A DNA stretch of 64,000 nt from Prevotellaceae bacterium UBA1746 (GTDB lineage Bacteria; Bacteroidota; Bacteroidia; Bacteroidales; Bacteroidaceae), in assembly GCA_905369775.1 (NCBI GenBank), contig CAJPJR010000005.1, forward strand, positions 5,269 through 69,268, given 5' to 3'. The position numbers and the translations under genes are program-made. The notes below the pieces were generated by a model that saw only the letters and a list, made by a program, of their open reading frames with translations, was not told the origin of the DNA and did not search any database. Positions 50,693-60,679 of this stretch are shown one piece after another. The stretch's first letter is position 1. Each line of letters opens with the position of its first letter.

Positions 50693-53422
50693 ATGGAACA
50701 AGTAAAAAGAGTTTACACATTCGGCGACGGAAAAGCCGAAGGCGACGCAACCATGCGTGATTTGCTCGGTGGTAAAGGTGCGAACCTTGCCGAAATGAAT
50801 AAAATCGGTGTGCCCGTTCCTCCCGGTTTTACGATCACCACCGCAACGTGCAACGACTATTACCGTGTTGGTCAGGACGCCATCGTGGCAGAACTCTCCG
50901 ATGCGGTGGCTGCGGCCATCGCCAAAACGGAAGCCAGCATGAATAGCAAATTCGGCGATGCCTCGAATCCCCTGTTGGTTTCCGTACGTTCCGGTGCCCG
51001 TGCTTCCATGCCCGGCATGATGGACACGATCTTAAACCTCGGTCTCAACGACGAAGTTGCCGCCGGCTTGTCTGCCAAGACGGGCAACCCCCACTTCGTC
51101 TACGATTCCTATCGTCGTTTCGTACAAATGTACGGCGACGTCGTGCTCGGCATGAAGCCCGAAAACAAAGAGGACATCGATCCCTTCGAAGCCATCATCG
51201 AAGAAGTGAAGGCCGTTCGCGGCATTCATCTCGACAAAGATCTCACCGTTGAAGAGTTGAAAGACCTGGTAGAGCGCTTCAAGGCCGCCATCAAGAAGCA
51301 AACCGGACACGACTTCCCCACCGATCCCCACGAACAACTCTGGGGAGCCATCTGCGCCGTGTTCCGCAGCTGGATGAACGAACGTGCCATCCTTTATCGT
51401 AAGATGGAATCCATTCCCGACGAATGGGGTACGGCCGTCAACGTGCAAGCCATGGTATTCGGCAACATGGGCGAAACCTCTGCAACGGGTGTATGCTTCA
51501 GCCGTGACGCCGGTAGCGGTGAAAACCTGTTCAACGGCGAGTACCTCGTCAATGCACAGGGTGAAGACGTGGTAGCCGGTATCCGCACGCCGCAACAGAT
51601 CACAAAAATCGGATCGCAGCGCTGGGCTGAACGCGCCGGCATCAGCGAAGAAGAGCGCGCCGCCAAATTCCCCTCGATGGAAGAGGCCATGCCCGAAATC
51701 TATAAGGAGCTCGACAGCCTGCAGCACAAGCTCGAACAGCACTATCGCGACATGCAAGACATGGAGTTCACGGTGCAGGAAGGCAAACTCTGGTTCCTCC
51801 AAACGCGCAACGGTAAGCGTACGGGTACGGCCATGGTGAAGATCGCCATGGATCTCCTCCACGAAGGCCTCATCGACGAGAAAACCGCCATCGAACGTTG
51901 CGAACCCAACAAGCTCGACGAACTTCTCCACCCCGTATTCAATAAGCGTGCTTTGGCCGGTGCCAAAGAAATCACCCGCGGTCTGCCCGCTTCGCCCGGT
52001 GCCGCCTGTGGTCAGATCGTATTCCACGCCGACGATGCCGAAGAATGGCACGCCGCAGGTAAGAAAGTGGTCATGGTACGCATCGAAACCTCGCCCGAAG
52101 ACCTCGCCGGTATGGCAGCCGCAGAGGGTATCCTCACGGCGCGCGGCGGTATGACGTCTCACGCTGCTGTCGTAGCGCGCGGTATGGGTAAATGCTGTGT
52201 TTCCGGAGCCGGCGGCATCATCGTCGACTACAAGGAACGCACCGTGAAGATCGAAGGACTCACGCTCAAAGAAGGTGATTTCATCTCGCTCAACGGTACG
52301 ACCGGTTGCGTGTATGCCGGCGAAATCCCCACCGAAGCTGCCGAACTCAGCGGAGACTTCGCAGAATTGATGGATCTTTGCGCCAAGTATTCTCGTTTGC
52401 AAGTGCGCACCAACGCCGACACGCCGCAGGATGCACTTGTTGCAGCCAAATTCGGCGCCGTGGGTATCGGACTTTGCCGCACGGAACACATGTTCTTCGA
52501 ACCCGAGAAGATCGTCGCCATGCGCGAAATGATTCTCAGCGAAACAGCCGAAGGACGCGAAAAGGCACTTGAGAAGATCTTGCCTTACCAGAAAGCCGAC
52601 TTCCTCGGCATCTTCCGTGCCATGGACGGTAAACCCGTCAATGTCCGCCTGCTCGATCCCCCTCTCCACGAGTTCGTACCCCACGATCAAGCCGGTCAAG
52701 AAGAAATGGCCAAAGCCATGGGCGTCACGGTCGAATACATTCGCCAGCGCGTCAACTCCCTCGTTGAGGCCAACCCCATGCTCGGTCACCGCGGTTGCCG
52801 TCTCGGCAATACCTATCCCGAAATCACGGCCATGCAGACGCGTGCCATTCTCGGTGCTGCTGTCGAACTGAAGAAGGAAGGTCTCGATCCACATCCCGAA
52901 ATCATGGTTCCCCTCACCGGTATTCTCTACGAATTCGAAAGCCAAGAGAAAGTGATCCGCGACACGGCCGCCAAACTCTTCGCCGAAGAAGGCGTGAGCG
53001 TAGACTTCAAGGTGGGTACGATGATCGAAATTCCTCGTGCTGCCCTCACGGCCGACCGCATCGCCACCCGTGCCGAATACTTCTCTTTCGGTACGAACGA
53101 CCTCACGCAGATGACCTTCGGTTATTCGCGCGACGATATCGCCAGCTTCCTCCCCGTCTATCTTGAGAAGAAAATCCTCAAAGTCGATCCCTTCCAGGTG
53201 CTCGACCAGAAAGGGGTTGGCCAGCTCATCCGCATGGCCGTCGAGAAAGGTCGCTCCGTACGTCCCGAACTCAAGTGCGGCATCTGCGGTGAACACGGCG
53301 GTGAACCCAGCTCCGTGAAGTTCTGCCACCGCGTAGGCCTTGACTACGTGAGCTGCTCGCCCTTCCGTGTGCCCATCGCCCGCCTTGCTGCTGCACAGGC
53401 CGCTGTGGAAGAAGCCAAATAA
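50693..53422 (+). CDS. ppdK: Pyruvate, phosphate dikinase
   Basis: A 909-residue enzyme that interconverts pyruvate, ATP and phosphate with PEP, AMP and PPi. The N-terminal ATP-grasp part has LLGGKGANLAEMNKIGVPVP. The swivelling domain carries phospho-histidine His490 in GGMTSHAAVVARGMGKCCVS. The C-terminal PEP/pyruvate barrel has GIGLCRTEHMFF, FGTNDLTQMTFGYSRDD and the catalytic cysteine region CGICGEHGG. The length is normal. In anaerobic Bacteroidales it links glycolysis and gluconeogenesis using PPi. It is monocistronic, with a strong promoter and strong terminator, which fits high expression. Confidence 0.96.
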   Translation: MEQVKRVYTFGDGKAEGDATMRDLLGGKGANLAEMNKIGVPVPPGFTITTATCNDYYRVGQDAIVAELSDAVAAAIAKTEASMNSKFGDASNPLLVSVRSGARASMPGMMDTILNLGLNDEVAAGLSAKTGNPHFVYDSYRRFVQMYGDVVLGMKPENKEDIDPFEAIIEEVKAVRGIHLDKDLTVEELKDLVERFKAAIKKQTGHDFPTDPHEQLWGAICAVFRSWMNERAILYRKMESIPDEWGTAVNVQAMVFGNMGETSATGVCFSRDAGSGENLFNGEYLVNAQGEDVVAGIRTPQQITKIGSQRWAERAGISEEERAAKFPSMEEAMPEIYKELDSLQHKLEQHYRDMQDMEFTVQEGKLWFLQTRNGKRTGTAMVKIAMDLLHEGLIDEKTAIERCEPNKLDELLHPVFNKRALAGAKEITRGLPASPGAACGQIVFHADDAEEWHAAGKKVVMVRIETSPEDLAGMAAAEGILTARGGMTSHAAVVARGMGKCCVSGAGGIIVDYKERTVKIEGLTLKEGDFISLNGTTGCVYAGEIPTEAAELSGDFAELMDLCAKYSRLQVRTNADTPQDALVAAKFGAVGIGLCRTEHMFFEPEKIVAMREMILSETAEGREKALEKILPYQKADFLGIFRAMDGKPVNVRLLDPPLHEFVPHDQAGQEEMAKAMGVTVEYIRQRVNSLVEANPMLGHRGCRLGNTYPEITAMQTRAILGAAVELKKEGLDPHPEIMVPLTGILYEFESQEKVIRDTAAKLFAEEGVSVDFKVGTMIEIPRAALTADRIATRAEYFSFGTNDLTQMTFGYSRDDIASFLPVYLEKKILKVDPFQVLDQKGVGQLIRMAVEKGRSVRPELKCGICGEHGGEPSSVKFCHRVGLDYVSCSPFRVPIARLAAAQAAVEEAK

Positions 53423-53449
53423 GCCCATTTCATTCCCACGTCAATAGCA

Positions 53450-53485
53450 AGCTCTCGAGAACTCCGAGTTCTCGAGAGCTTTTTT
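53450..53485 (+). terminator. Terminator of ppdK
   Basis: A perfect 14-bp stem (53450-53463 with 53467-53480), loop CCG, then TTTTTT. Confidence 0.88.
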
Positions 53486-53640
53486 GTGCCGTTGCGGCGA
53501 ACGGCGACGGCCTTGGCTGCCCGCCCCGGAGGAGAAGACACGCCTCATCCATTTTTCCGGACATTCCCCTTTCCTTGTGCACCACCTATCGCGTTCCCAC
53601 CCGTTACCCCCGATGGACGTATCATTACCCAATGCGGTCA

Positions 53641-53681
53641 AATACAAAAATCCCCCGCCGAAGCGCAAGCTTCAACGGGGG
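53641..53681 (-). terminator. Terminator of the ROK gene
   Basis: On the minus strand CCCCCGTTGAAGC pairs with GCTTCGGCGGGGG (53681 to 53652), one A/C mismatch, loop TTGC, followed by a T-rich run (53651-53641). It lies 46 bp after the ROK stop. Confidence 0.8.
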
Positions 53682-53726
53682 AGCGTAAAATCCGTTATGA
53701 AGAAGAAGGGGAAGAGGAGGGGAGCT

Positions 53727-54695
53727 TTATTCCCATCCCAGCGCCGAGGCGCCCAGTACGGCAGCTTCCGAACCCTTGAGGGTTGAAATGAGGAGCTTAG
53801 CCTTCACTTTGAAGATTTTCAGCACGTTTTCGTCGTACGCTTTGCGCAGCGGTTCCATGAGATATTCGCCCGCCTTGGCCAATCCGCCGAAGAAGACAAA
53901 CGCCTCAGGCGTATTGAAGGTCGCAAAGTCAGCGCAAGTGCGTCCGAGCAGCGTGCCTGTATATTCGAAGATGTCCAAAGCGATTTTGTCGCCCTTTTCA
54001 GCAGCTTGGAACACGTCGAACGAGGTGATCGATTCGGGATCCAAGTCGCGGAGCGGAGAGGGCGCATCGCTTTTTGCGAGAAATTCGCGTGCCGTGCGTG
54101 CCACACCCGTCGCCGAGCAGTACGTTTCGAGACAACCTTTGCGTCCGCATCCGCATTCGCGTCCGGCTTCCGTGTGGTCGATCACCACGTGACCCAGTTC
54201 TCCGGCGAAACCATCCGAACCGTACACCACGCGACCGTCCACCACGATGCCCGAACCCACACCCGTGCCGAGGGTGATCATGATAAAGTTCTTCATGCCG
54301 CGTGCAATGCCGTAGGTCATTTCGCCCAAGGCCGCCGCGTTGGCATCGTTTGTCACCCGACAAGGCACACCGAGTGCCTCTTCGAAGAGATCGCAGATCG
54401 GGACTATGCCCTGCCAAATCAAGTTAGCCGCGCGTTCGATCGTACCATTATAGAAATTGCCGCTCGGCGCGCCGATACCCATACCGCGGATGTTGTCGAT
54501 GCCGCCCACCACGTCGAGTGCAGGTTGCAGCGCTTCCACAGCCGCTTTCACATAGTCTTTGACATCAGGATAGGCCTTCGTTTTGATGGCCGTTTGCGCA
54601 ATAATCGTGCCGCGTTGGTCCACGATGCCGAACACCGAGTTCGTACCGCCCATGTCGAGCCCGATCACATAAGGCTTTTCGAGTATTTCTTCCAT
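53727..54695 (-). CDS. ROK family sugar kinase (glucokinase-like)
   Basis: A 322-residue cytosolic kinase. The ATP-binding start is IGLDMGGTNSVFGIVDQRG, followed by the catalytic NDANAAALGEM and the ROK zinc motif CGCGRKGCLETYCSATG with its cysteines and an upstream His in GELGHVVIDH. These belong to the ROK family, which holds glucokinases and some repressors. There is no N-terminal helix-turn-helix, so this is an enzyme, probably phosphorylating glucose or another hexose. ATG start. It is a monocistronic minus-strand gene between ppdK and a porin, convergent with ppdK. Confidence 0.9.
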   Translation of the reverse strand: MEEILEKPYVIGLDMGGTNSVFGIVDQRGTIIAQTAIKTKAYPDVKDYVKAAVEALQPALDVVGGIDNIRGMGIGAPSGNFYNGTIERAANLIWQGIVPICDLFEEALGVPCRVTNDANAAALGEMTYGIARGMKNFIMITLGTGVGSGIVVDGRVVYGSDGFAGELGHVVIDHTEAGRECGCGRKGCLETYCSATGVARTAREFLAKSDAPSPLRDLDPESITSFDVFQAAEKGDKIALDIFEYTGTLLGRTCADFATFNTPEAFVFFGGLAKAGEYLMEPLRKAYDENVLKIFKVKAKLLISTLKGSEAAVLGASALGWE

Positions 54696-54936
54696 GAGGA
54701 TGCTTGTTTTATTCTTATTTTATTGTTCTACTTGCAAATGTAGTCAGAAAACGCCGAGACACCAAGCCTTTTCCCTCTTTTTTGATAGTATAGATTGCAA
54801 AAACAGGTTGAAAGTCCACGTCTTTCTTTCTCTCAATTGTATATGGGATACCAATTATGCAGTTTTTCGAGCGTTGAGAGGGGTGTCTGCCCACGCTTTT
54901 CTCTTTTCTTCCGCTGCATATCTCTCGAGAATTTCA

Positions 54937-54944
54937 TAATTTTG
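54937..54944 (+). promoter_or_regulatory. -7 element of the OprP-like porin gene
   Basis: TAATTTTG matches TAnnTTTG and lies 24 bp before the ATG. I see no good -33 at the right spacing, so the promoter is only half supported. Confidence 0.5.
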
Positions 54945-54967
54945 CATGACAAACCGTTTAGCTCCAA

Positions 54968-56089
54968 ATGAAAACTCTGTTTCTTTGTTTCTTAGGCACG
55001 TTGTGTGCCGGTTCAGCCGCGGCCACACCGGCCGAAATGCCGAATGCCCGTCTCACACCGGCCGACAGCCTCGCACACGTCAGCGCAGCGCAGGCAAAAA
55101 CGCCCGAAAGTCTTCCCGCTTTCAAACCCTCGATCACCTTCGGAGGCTACCTCACTTCCAAGTTTGAGGTCACCGATCGTCAGGGTGCCTCCACCGCCAG
55201 CAATTTCTCCATGCGCTACCTCCGCCTCTACGGCAGCGGCTATGTGTGGCGTGATGTCTTCTACCGGTTTCAACTCGAGATGAGTGGCGCTCCCGGCGTC
55301 GACCGCGGTCCTCGTCTGCTCGATGCCTATGTCGAATCGCGCAAATACCCCGAATTCCAAGTGCGCATCGGTCAATTCCACCGCCCCTTCGGCTTCGATA
55401 AACCCCTCTCGCCTCTTGCCGTCGGTCTCGGCAGCTTCTCGCAGGTCGCCTCCAAGTTGCAGAGCCTCAATGACCGCATCGGCGAACACACCTCCAACGG
55501 TCGCGACGCGGGTGTGCAAATCATGGGCGACCTCCTTCCCCTTTCGAGCGGTCGCAAATTCCTGCACTATCAGGTCGGTCTCTTCAACGGCCAAGGCATC
55601 AACCACGCCGACATCGATCATTTCAAGGATCTCATCGGCGGTTTGTGGGTTTGCCCGATCGATGGCCTTTCCGTCGGCGGCTTTGGTTGGAACGGCCGTT
55701 TCACCGACCCCACCAATCCCACCCACCGTTTGGAGCGCAAGCGCTACGCCCTCGGTTTCAAGTATGAAGGTAGTTGGGATGCCCGCGGCGAATATGTGCA
55801 CAGCCACGGCAGCACCACCAAGGGCGGCGCCAACGAGAGCGATGGTTGGTACGTGCTGGCCGGTGTGCCCGTCCCCGGTTGCGAACGCATGAAACTCTAT
55901 GGTCGCTGGGACTGCTACCGCGACGACGCCAGCACCTGGCAAGGACTGAAAACCAATTGGGGATTCTCCTCCAACTACCGTCTGGGCAAGAACTATCTGT
56001 TCCAACTCAACTACACCCACACGCACGATCGAGCCGGAGCCGATCGCGACTACAACACCTTCGATGTGCAATTCTCGGCACGCTTCTGA
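54968..56089 (+). CDS. OprO/OprP-type porin
   Basis: A 373-residue outer-membrane protein with a signal peptide (about 1-20). The barrel begins with SITFGGYLTSKFEVTD, then FSMRYLRLYGSGYVWRDVFY, RIGQFHRPFGFDKPLSP (a hallmark stretch of phosphate-selective porins) and closes with DVQFSARF, ending in the terminal phenylalanine. Probably an anion or phosphate porin in function; there is no phosphate gene beside it. It has its own -7 element and terminator and is a single-gene unit. The first 272 bp upstream, after the ROK gene start, hold no gene. Confidence 0.85.
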   Translation: MKTLFLCFLGTLCAGSAAATPAEMPNARLTPADSLAHVSAAQAKTPESLPAFKPSITFGGYLTSKFEVTDRQGASTASNFSMRYLRLYGSGYVWRDVFYRFQLEMSGAPGVDRGPRLLDAYVESRKYPEFQVRIGQFHRPFGFDKPLSPLAVGLGSFSQVASKLQSLNDRIGEHTSNGRDAGVQIMGDLLPLSSGRKFLHYQVGLFNGQGINHADIDHFKDLIGGLWVCPIDGLSVGGFGWNGRFTDPTNPTHRLERKRYALGFKYEGSWDARGEYVHSHGSTTKGGANESDGWYVLAGVPVPGCERMKLYGRWDCYRDDASTWQGLKTNWGFSSNYRLGKNYLFQLNYTHTHDRAGADRDYNTFDVQFSARF

Positions 56090-56098
56090 CTTCATTCG

Positions 56099-56140
56099 AC
56101 ACGGAGAACGGTCTCGCCGACAGTTCTCCGTGTTTTTTTT
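56099..56140 (+). terminator. Terminator of the OprP-like gene
   Basis: ACACGGAGAAC (56099-56109) pairs perfectly with GTTCTCCGTGT (56123-56133), 13-nt loop, then a run of T. Confidence 0.87.
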
Positions 56141-56340
56141 GCTTCCCGCGCCCCACAGCCGTTTCCTTTTCCGCCCTGAGGACACGAAAAAAGTTAACCG
56201 CGAGAGAAAACTCCCGAGATATAGGCGTGGAATGATATTTGTTGGTAACTTTGGGCGAACAAATTAGAAAAACACAGCCGGCGCCCGCACGGTGAGCGGC
56301 GGTTGTCCATCTTATTCATCCCTTTTATTTTTTATTGCGT

Positions 56341-59300
56341 ATGGCATCCCCTGAAAAAATCACCTTCCACGAGCCGAGAACGCTCACACATTATGGTAAG
56401 AAGTATTTCAACGTCGAATATAAAGGTGCGAATTACCGAGTCAGATTATTTCCTTTCCAAGAGACACAGCCCGAACCGAAGGAAATACATTGTCTTGTCA
56501 GTGTCGACGAAGCAAAAAAAGTGCACATCGTCCAAGATTTGCAACCTTATTTGGAAGAGAGCTATTCATCAGGATGCGATTACGAATTTGTGGTGCGGAG
56601 AGCTTATGCCGACAAGCATTATTACGAAGTCGAAGATCGCTACGGACTCTATTTTCGTCTGAACACCGACCGCGTCCTGCTCGAACGGCAGGTCGTGACT
56701 TGTCGCGTGGAAAACATACGCGACGGTCGTTTGAAATTGGAATTGCTGAGTGGAACATCGCCGTCCGAAGACTCCGCTTCCCCATTCAATGAGCAAACGC
56801 TTTCGGCCGCTCTCATCCATGAGCTCGGCGATCAGCGCCCTACAGCTTGGGATGTCGACGAACTGGCCCGTCTCGTCATTGCCAACAACGCCTATTCCGA
56901 GCGAATGGCCGGTAAGTGGGTGCGGAAAGTGCTTCGTCAACTCACCTCCAAACCGGACCTCGCTTCCGATATCGACCTTTGCGACGACTATGCGCAGATG
57001 GAACGTGTGCTGCGTGAAATACGCGACGCGATACGCAATGTGCTGGAATCCACCACCGTACTCAATGATTGCGGAGAGCAACGGGGAATTTTCCAAGAAC
57101 GTCTCACCACCCTCACCGAGCAATGTTCCTTCTATCACAGTGCCGTCGAGTACATCGCGGTGGGTAGACACATCAAGGTCATCGACTCCCTGTTTTCCCA
57201 CCTCGAGATCTCGCACTATGTTTACCATGCCGCCGAGAAACTCGAGGTCATGATGTGCATTTTCAATCTGTTGCCCGATCTCATGGAACAGCGGATGGGC
57301 AAATTTTTCGACATCGTCACCTCTGCCGAAGAACATTACTGGAAGACCGACACTTTCCGCCGTGCATTCATTCGCCTGTTGGATTTCTACATCTCCGAGC
57401 TCTATGACGAGGTGGCCAACACCACCGATGTCAAGCGTCCCGACTTTTGCAACGTCTTCAAAGCGCTCGCCATCCAACTACTGTTGGCCGATCCCGCGCG
57501 CGATGCCGATTTGTATGACGCCCAGCTCAGCTACGCCCGTCTTTACCGCATGGCCGCCTGCTTCAGCACCGGCTCGCCCGACTACTTGCTCCGGCGCTCT
57601 GTGCTTTCGCTCTCCGACGCGATGGCCATTTCGGCGGCTTCGTGCTTCAGCTGGGACCAAGTCAACCAACTTTCTCTCATCGCGTCGCGGCTTTCCGAAC
57701 AGGTGACAGAAGAAGACCTGCCCGATTACAACAAAAACTATTTGACGGATCGCATTCGCCTCACCGCAGACTCGTCCGGCCTCAGCGTCGCACCGCTCCG
57801 TTGCGAGAGCAAGCAAGCCGTGCTCCCGCCCGCAATCATGCTCTGGGATCGATTGCAGTTCTTCACCGAGAAAAAACTCAACTGGCCGAATGCTGCGCTC
57901 AAGTCGTTGCCCGAAGCCCACCGGCTGTGGAACGAGCTGGAACGCGAATTGGAAAGCCGCCATTCCACGATAGAACAACTTCGGCAAGTCCGCCGAAAAG
58001 AACGGCCCGAGCGCGGAGACGAGGTGCGCATCGCTCCCTATGCCATCGATCCGGAGAATCCCAATCGCTTGCTCTGTCGCATCGACGACGATTATTATGA
58101 GGGAGAAGGCTTGCTTCCCGGTGGCAACCTTGCGCCTTACAATGTGAAGTACCTCAACGGCATCAACCCCTTCCGCGGTCCCAACGGCGAACAGCTCTGC
58201 GTCATAGCCCTGATTGAAGGCATCACTCCCGATGGTCGCTACATTTTCTCGACCAAAAACGTGCTGCAGGAAGATTTGAAGGAGATTGCAAAATTCGGCG
58301 AACGGCTAAATTGCCTGGTGGTAAGTCACGCAAATGGAGGCTGGGTCGGTTTTGCCGAAAACGGGTTAGGCGTCTCTTTCGAGAACGCCGGCGAATTCAA
58401 TCAACGCCTATGTGACGATTGGGGAGAGGATTCGGGCAAAGTGCTCGGCCGTCCGCTGATTGGGAAAGTCGTGTGCGTAACGCTGCTGGGAGCCGCGGGG
58501 CTCGGTCTCGTTCCCGTGGAAATCGTGGATATTGTCGATCATGTGCATCTCGATCAGGTCAATGCAGTGGCCAATTGGGCAAGGCATTTCGGCGAAGGCC
58601 CCGACGAACAGGAGGCACCCACCGAGGAAGAAGAGGTATTTGTGGCCAATTCGCTGTTCACGGCCGAACAGCTCGACGAACTCATGCTCGTGTTGAACCA
58701 TGTGGCCATGAGCGAAGAAAACTTGCTGCGTCGCTTCCACTATGTATCGGCCGTGCGGTTGCTCGCCAAACTCACCGGCCGCGAGCAGCTCATCGCCTTC
58801 TACGACAAGTGGCGTGAACTGCTCGGCATGTTGAATTTCTATGCGATCAATCACCGCATCGACGAAGCGCACGCCGAGCAAATCCAACAATATCGCGCCG
58901 ACAGCAGTAAGGCCGACGGACATCTGCTCGAAGACCTCGATGTGCTCTACGTGCTCAGCCGCATCGGGCATGCCGACGAAGAGAACAGATTGCTCGATTG
59001 CACACACCAAGGCGCGAGCCAATTGGTGCGCGAACTTGCAGCCATGGTCATGGCAGCCAATTTGCTCAGCAGAGACAGCTTCAGTCAGACGCACAAAGAC
59101 ATCTTGGAACGCATCGACGAGCTGCTGCACATCACACGCGAAGGCCAAGAGAAAAAATCCATCGGTCGCGAAGGCATCAAAACCGAGTTCAAAACCAGCC
59201 TTGTCTTCCCGCCCAACAACGGGATGAAGCCCGACATCGAAAAGCAAACCCACAACGTGCTCCGCACACTCAGCGCTTTCTTCAACACCCAGGGCGGCAC

Positions 59301-60453
59301 CCTCTATCTCGGCGTGAACGATCACGGCATCCCCGTGGGGATCGACAACGACTTGGCGTACAATAAATTCAGCAACAGTGCTACCAAAGACCCGTATGAC
59401 GAATACGAGCGCTACATCCGCGTCGCCGTGCGCGTCGCCTTCGGCCCCGACCACACCTCCGACGACATTTTACAAATCGAACGTCGTGAGATGGAAGGGA
59501 AAAAAGTGTTTGAGGTGAAAGTGCTCCACCCGCATGTCGAACTCACACGCTGGGAAGGGAAGGTCTTCGAGCGACAAGGTTCCGAAAACGTGTTGCTTGA
59601 AGGTGAACTCTTGGCCGATTTCGAAAAGCGAAGAAGCCAACGTCTCTACGAACAAGAGAACGAGCGCCACGCCCTCGCGCATCCGGAAGAGAGTGAGGCC
59701 GCCGGTGCGGAGCACGAATCCGCAGTATCGACGTCGAGCCCCGAACTCCCGACCCCCGTCGCTGAACCGAGAGCCGCAAGCGCAACCGATGCGCTCGTCG
59801 AAGCCCCGGCCTTTCGAATCGCCACGGACACCCTTCGCAACAATGCCCTCACGGACAGTGAAGAGGGCTACATCGTTCCCGTGCGTTTCCTCACTTTCTT
59901 CGAGGACAACACAGCACAATTGACTTCCGACTATTATGGCATGCAACAGGGCGAACTGCTCACACTGGCCATTCACGAAAACGAGCAGAAAGCCTGGTTG
60001 ATTCTGGGCTACGCCGACGGAAGTCTCGTGCGCATTCCCCTGCGCAACCTCCTCGACAAGACCGATTATCAGGAGTTGAAGCGCGCTGCGAACCAACCCT
60101 TGGTGTTTGCCACCATCGCACAAGAGAGCGATGTGCTCTTCACGCTCACCGCCGACACCCGTGGTGGCTATGCGATGCGCTTAGACAGCGTGAACCGCCT
60201 GCCCAAAGGCACGTCGTTGCAATCGGTAGGCGAGTGTTTGATCAAAGACAGCTTCGAGCGGATCGTCAATTGGGAGGTGCTGCCCGAACAAATTTTGCCG
60301 TCCATCAAGAACCTTGAGCGACGGAAATCCTTACTCGACAGTGCCGAAGACGGCGTAGGATGCTCTTTTGTCTGCAACGAAAGCAACCGGTACTACACCG
60401 CGTTGCGCAATCTGAGTATCGATCCTGCCCGCAACATCCCGGCCGGACACTAA
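56341..60453 (+). CDS. Large multidomain protein with Schlafen AlbA_2 domain
   Basis: A 1370-residue cytosolic protein. Residues about 1-140 look like a beta-rich OB-like unit (VRLFPFQETQPEPKEIHCLV; LERQVVTCRVENIRDGRLKL). Residues about 150-540 are helical. Two more OB/S1-like segments lie about 559-750 (GERLNCLVVSHANGGW; GKVVCVTLLGAAG). Residues about 942-1105 are a Schlafen AlbA_2 domain (GREGIKTEFKTSL; LRTLSAFFNTQGGTLYLGV; VFERQGSENVLLEG). An Ala/Glu/Pro-rich linker (about 1110-1160) and a C-terminal beta-rich region follow. AlbA_2 proteins bind nucleic acid and some belong to anti-phage or tRNA-cleaving systems. I do not know this architecture; the function is undetermined. Start at ATG 56341; a TTG two codons earlier is also in frame. 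Confidence 0.78.
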   Translation: MASPEKITFHEPRTLTHYGKKYFNVEYKGANYRVRLFPFQETQPEPKEIHCLVSVDEAKKVHIVQDLQPYLEESYSSGCDYEFVVRRAYADKHYYEVEDRYGLYFRLNTDRVLLERQVVTCRVENIRDGRLKLELLSGTSPSEDSASPFNEQTLSAALIHELGDQRPTAWDVDELARLVIANNAYSERMAGKWVRKVLRQLTSKPDLASDIDLCDDYAQMERVLREIRDAIRNVLESTTVLNDCGEQRGIFQERLTTLTEQCSFYHSAVEYIAVGRHIKVIDSLFSHLEISHYVYHAAEKLEVMMCIFNLLPDLMEQRMGKFFDIVTSAEEHYWKTDTFRRAFIRLLDFYISELYDEVANTTDVKRPDFCNVFKALAIQLLLADPARDADLYDAQLSYARLYRMAACFSTGSPDYLLRRSVLSLSDAMAISAASCFSWDQVNQLSLIASRLSEQVTEEDLPDYNKNYLTDRIRLTADSSGLSVAPLRCESKQAVLPPAIMLWDRLQFFTEKKLNWPNAALKSLPEAHRLWNELERELESRHSTIEQLRQVRRKERPERGDEVRIAPYAIDPENPNRLLCRIDDDYYEGEGLLPGGNLAPYNVKYLNGINPFRGPNGEQLCVIALIEGITPDGRYIFSTKNVLQEDLKEIAKFGERLNCLVVSHANGGWVGFAENGLGVSFENAGEFNQRLCDDWGEDSGKVLGRPLIGKVVCVTLLGAAGLGLVPVEIVDIVDHVHLDQVNAVANWARHFGEGPDEQEAPTEEEEVFVANSLFTAEQLDELMLVLNHVAMSEENLLRRFHYVSAVRLLAKLTGREQLIAFYDKWRELLGMLNFYAINHRIDEAHAEQIQQYRADSSKADGHLLEDLDVLYVLSRIGHADEENRLLDCTHQGASQLVRELAAMVMAANLLSRDSFSQTHKDILERIDELLHITREGQEKKSIGREGIKTEFKTSLVFPPNNGMKPDIEKQTHNVLRTLSAFFNTQGGTLYLGVNDHGIPVGIDNDLAYNKFSNSATKDPYDEYERYIRVAVRVAFGPDHTSDDILQIERREMEGKKVFEVKVLHPHVELTRWEGKVFERQGSENVLLEGELLADFEKRRSQRLYEQENERHALAHPEESEAAGAEHESAVSTSSPELPTPVAEPRAASATDALVEAPAFRIATDTLRNNALTDSEEGYIVPVRFLTFFEDNTAQLTSDYYGMQQGELLTLAIHENEQKAWLILGYADGSLVRIPLRNLLDKTDYQELKRAANQPLVFATIAQESDVLFTLTADTRGGYAMRLDSVNRLPKGTSLQSVGECLIKDSFERIVNWEVLPEQILPSIKNLERRKSLLDSAEDGVGCSFVCNESNRYYTALRNLSIDPARNIPAGH

Positions 60454-60502
60454 GTTCGGCGGCGCACTGACCGTCGTCCGCAACCGACCGGCTCGCCACC
60501 TT

Positions 60503-60540
60503 AGCCCGCCAACCTCAGCAATGGGGTCGGCGGGCTTTTC
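60503..60540 (+). terminator. Terminator after the AlbA_2 gene
   Basis: AGCCCGCC (60503-60510) pairs with GGCGGGCT (60529-60536), 18-nt loop, then TTTT. The DNA from 60541 to 60679 shows no gene. Confidence 0.75.
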
Positions 60541-60679
60541 GTCGGGGGGAGACAACGGAGGAACCGCACGATGTGCGGAGGCAAAAGGCGCGAGAGGAAC
60601 GCCGGCCACAGCACATGGCGCCGCCGTGCGGACGACCGCCGTTTTTCGTCGCGCGGAGTGAATCCGACGACCGCTTTCT

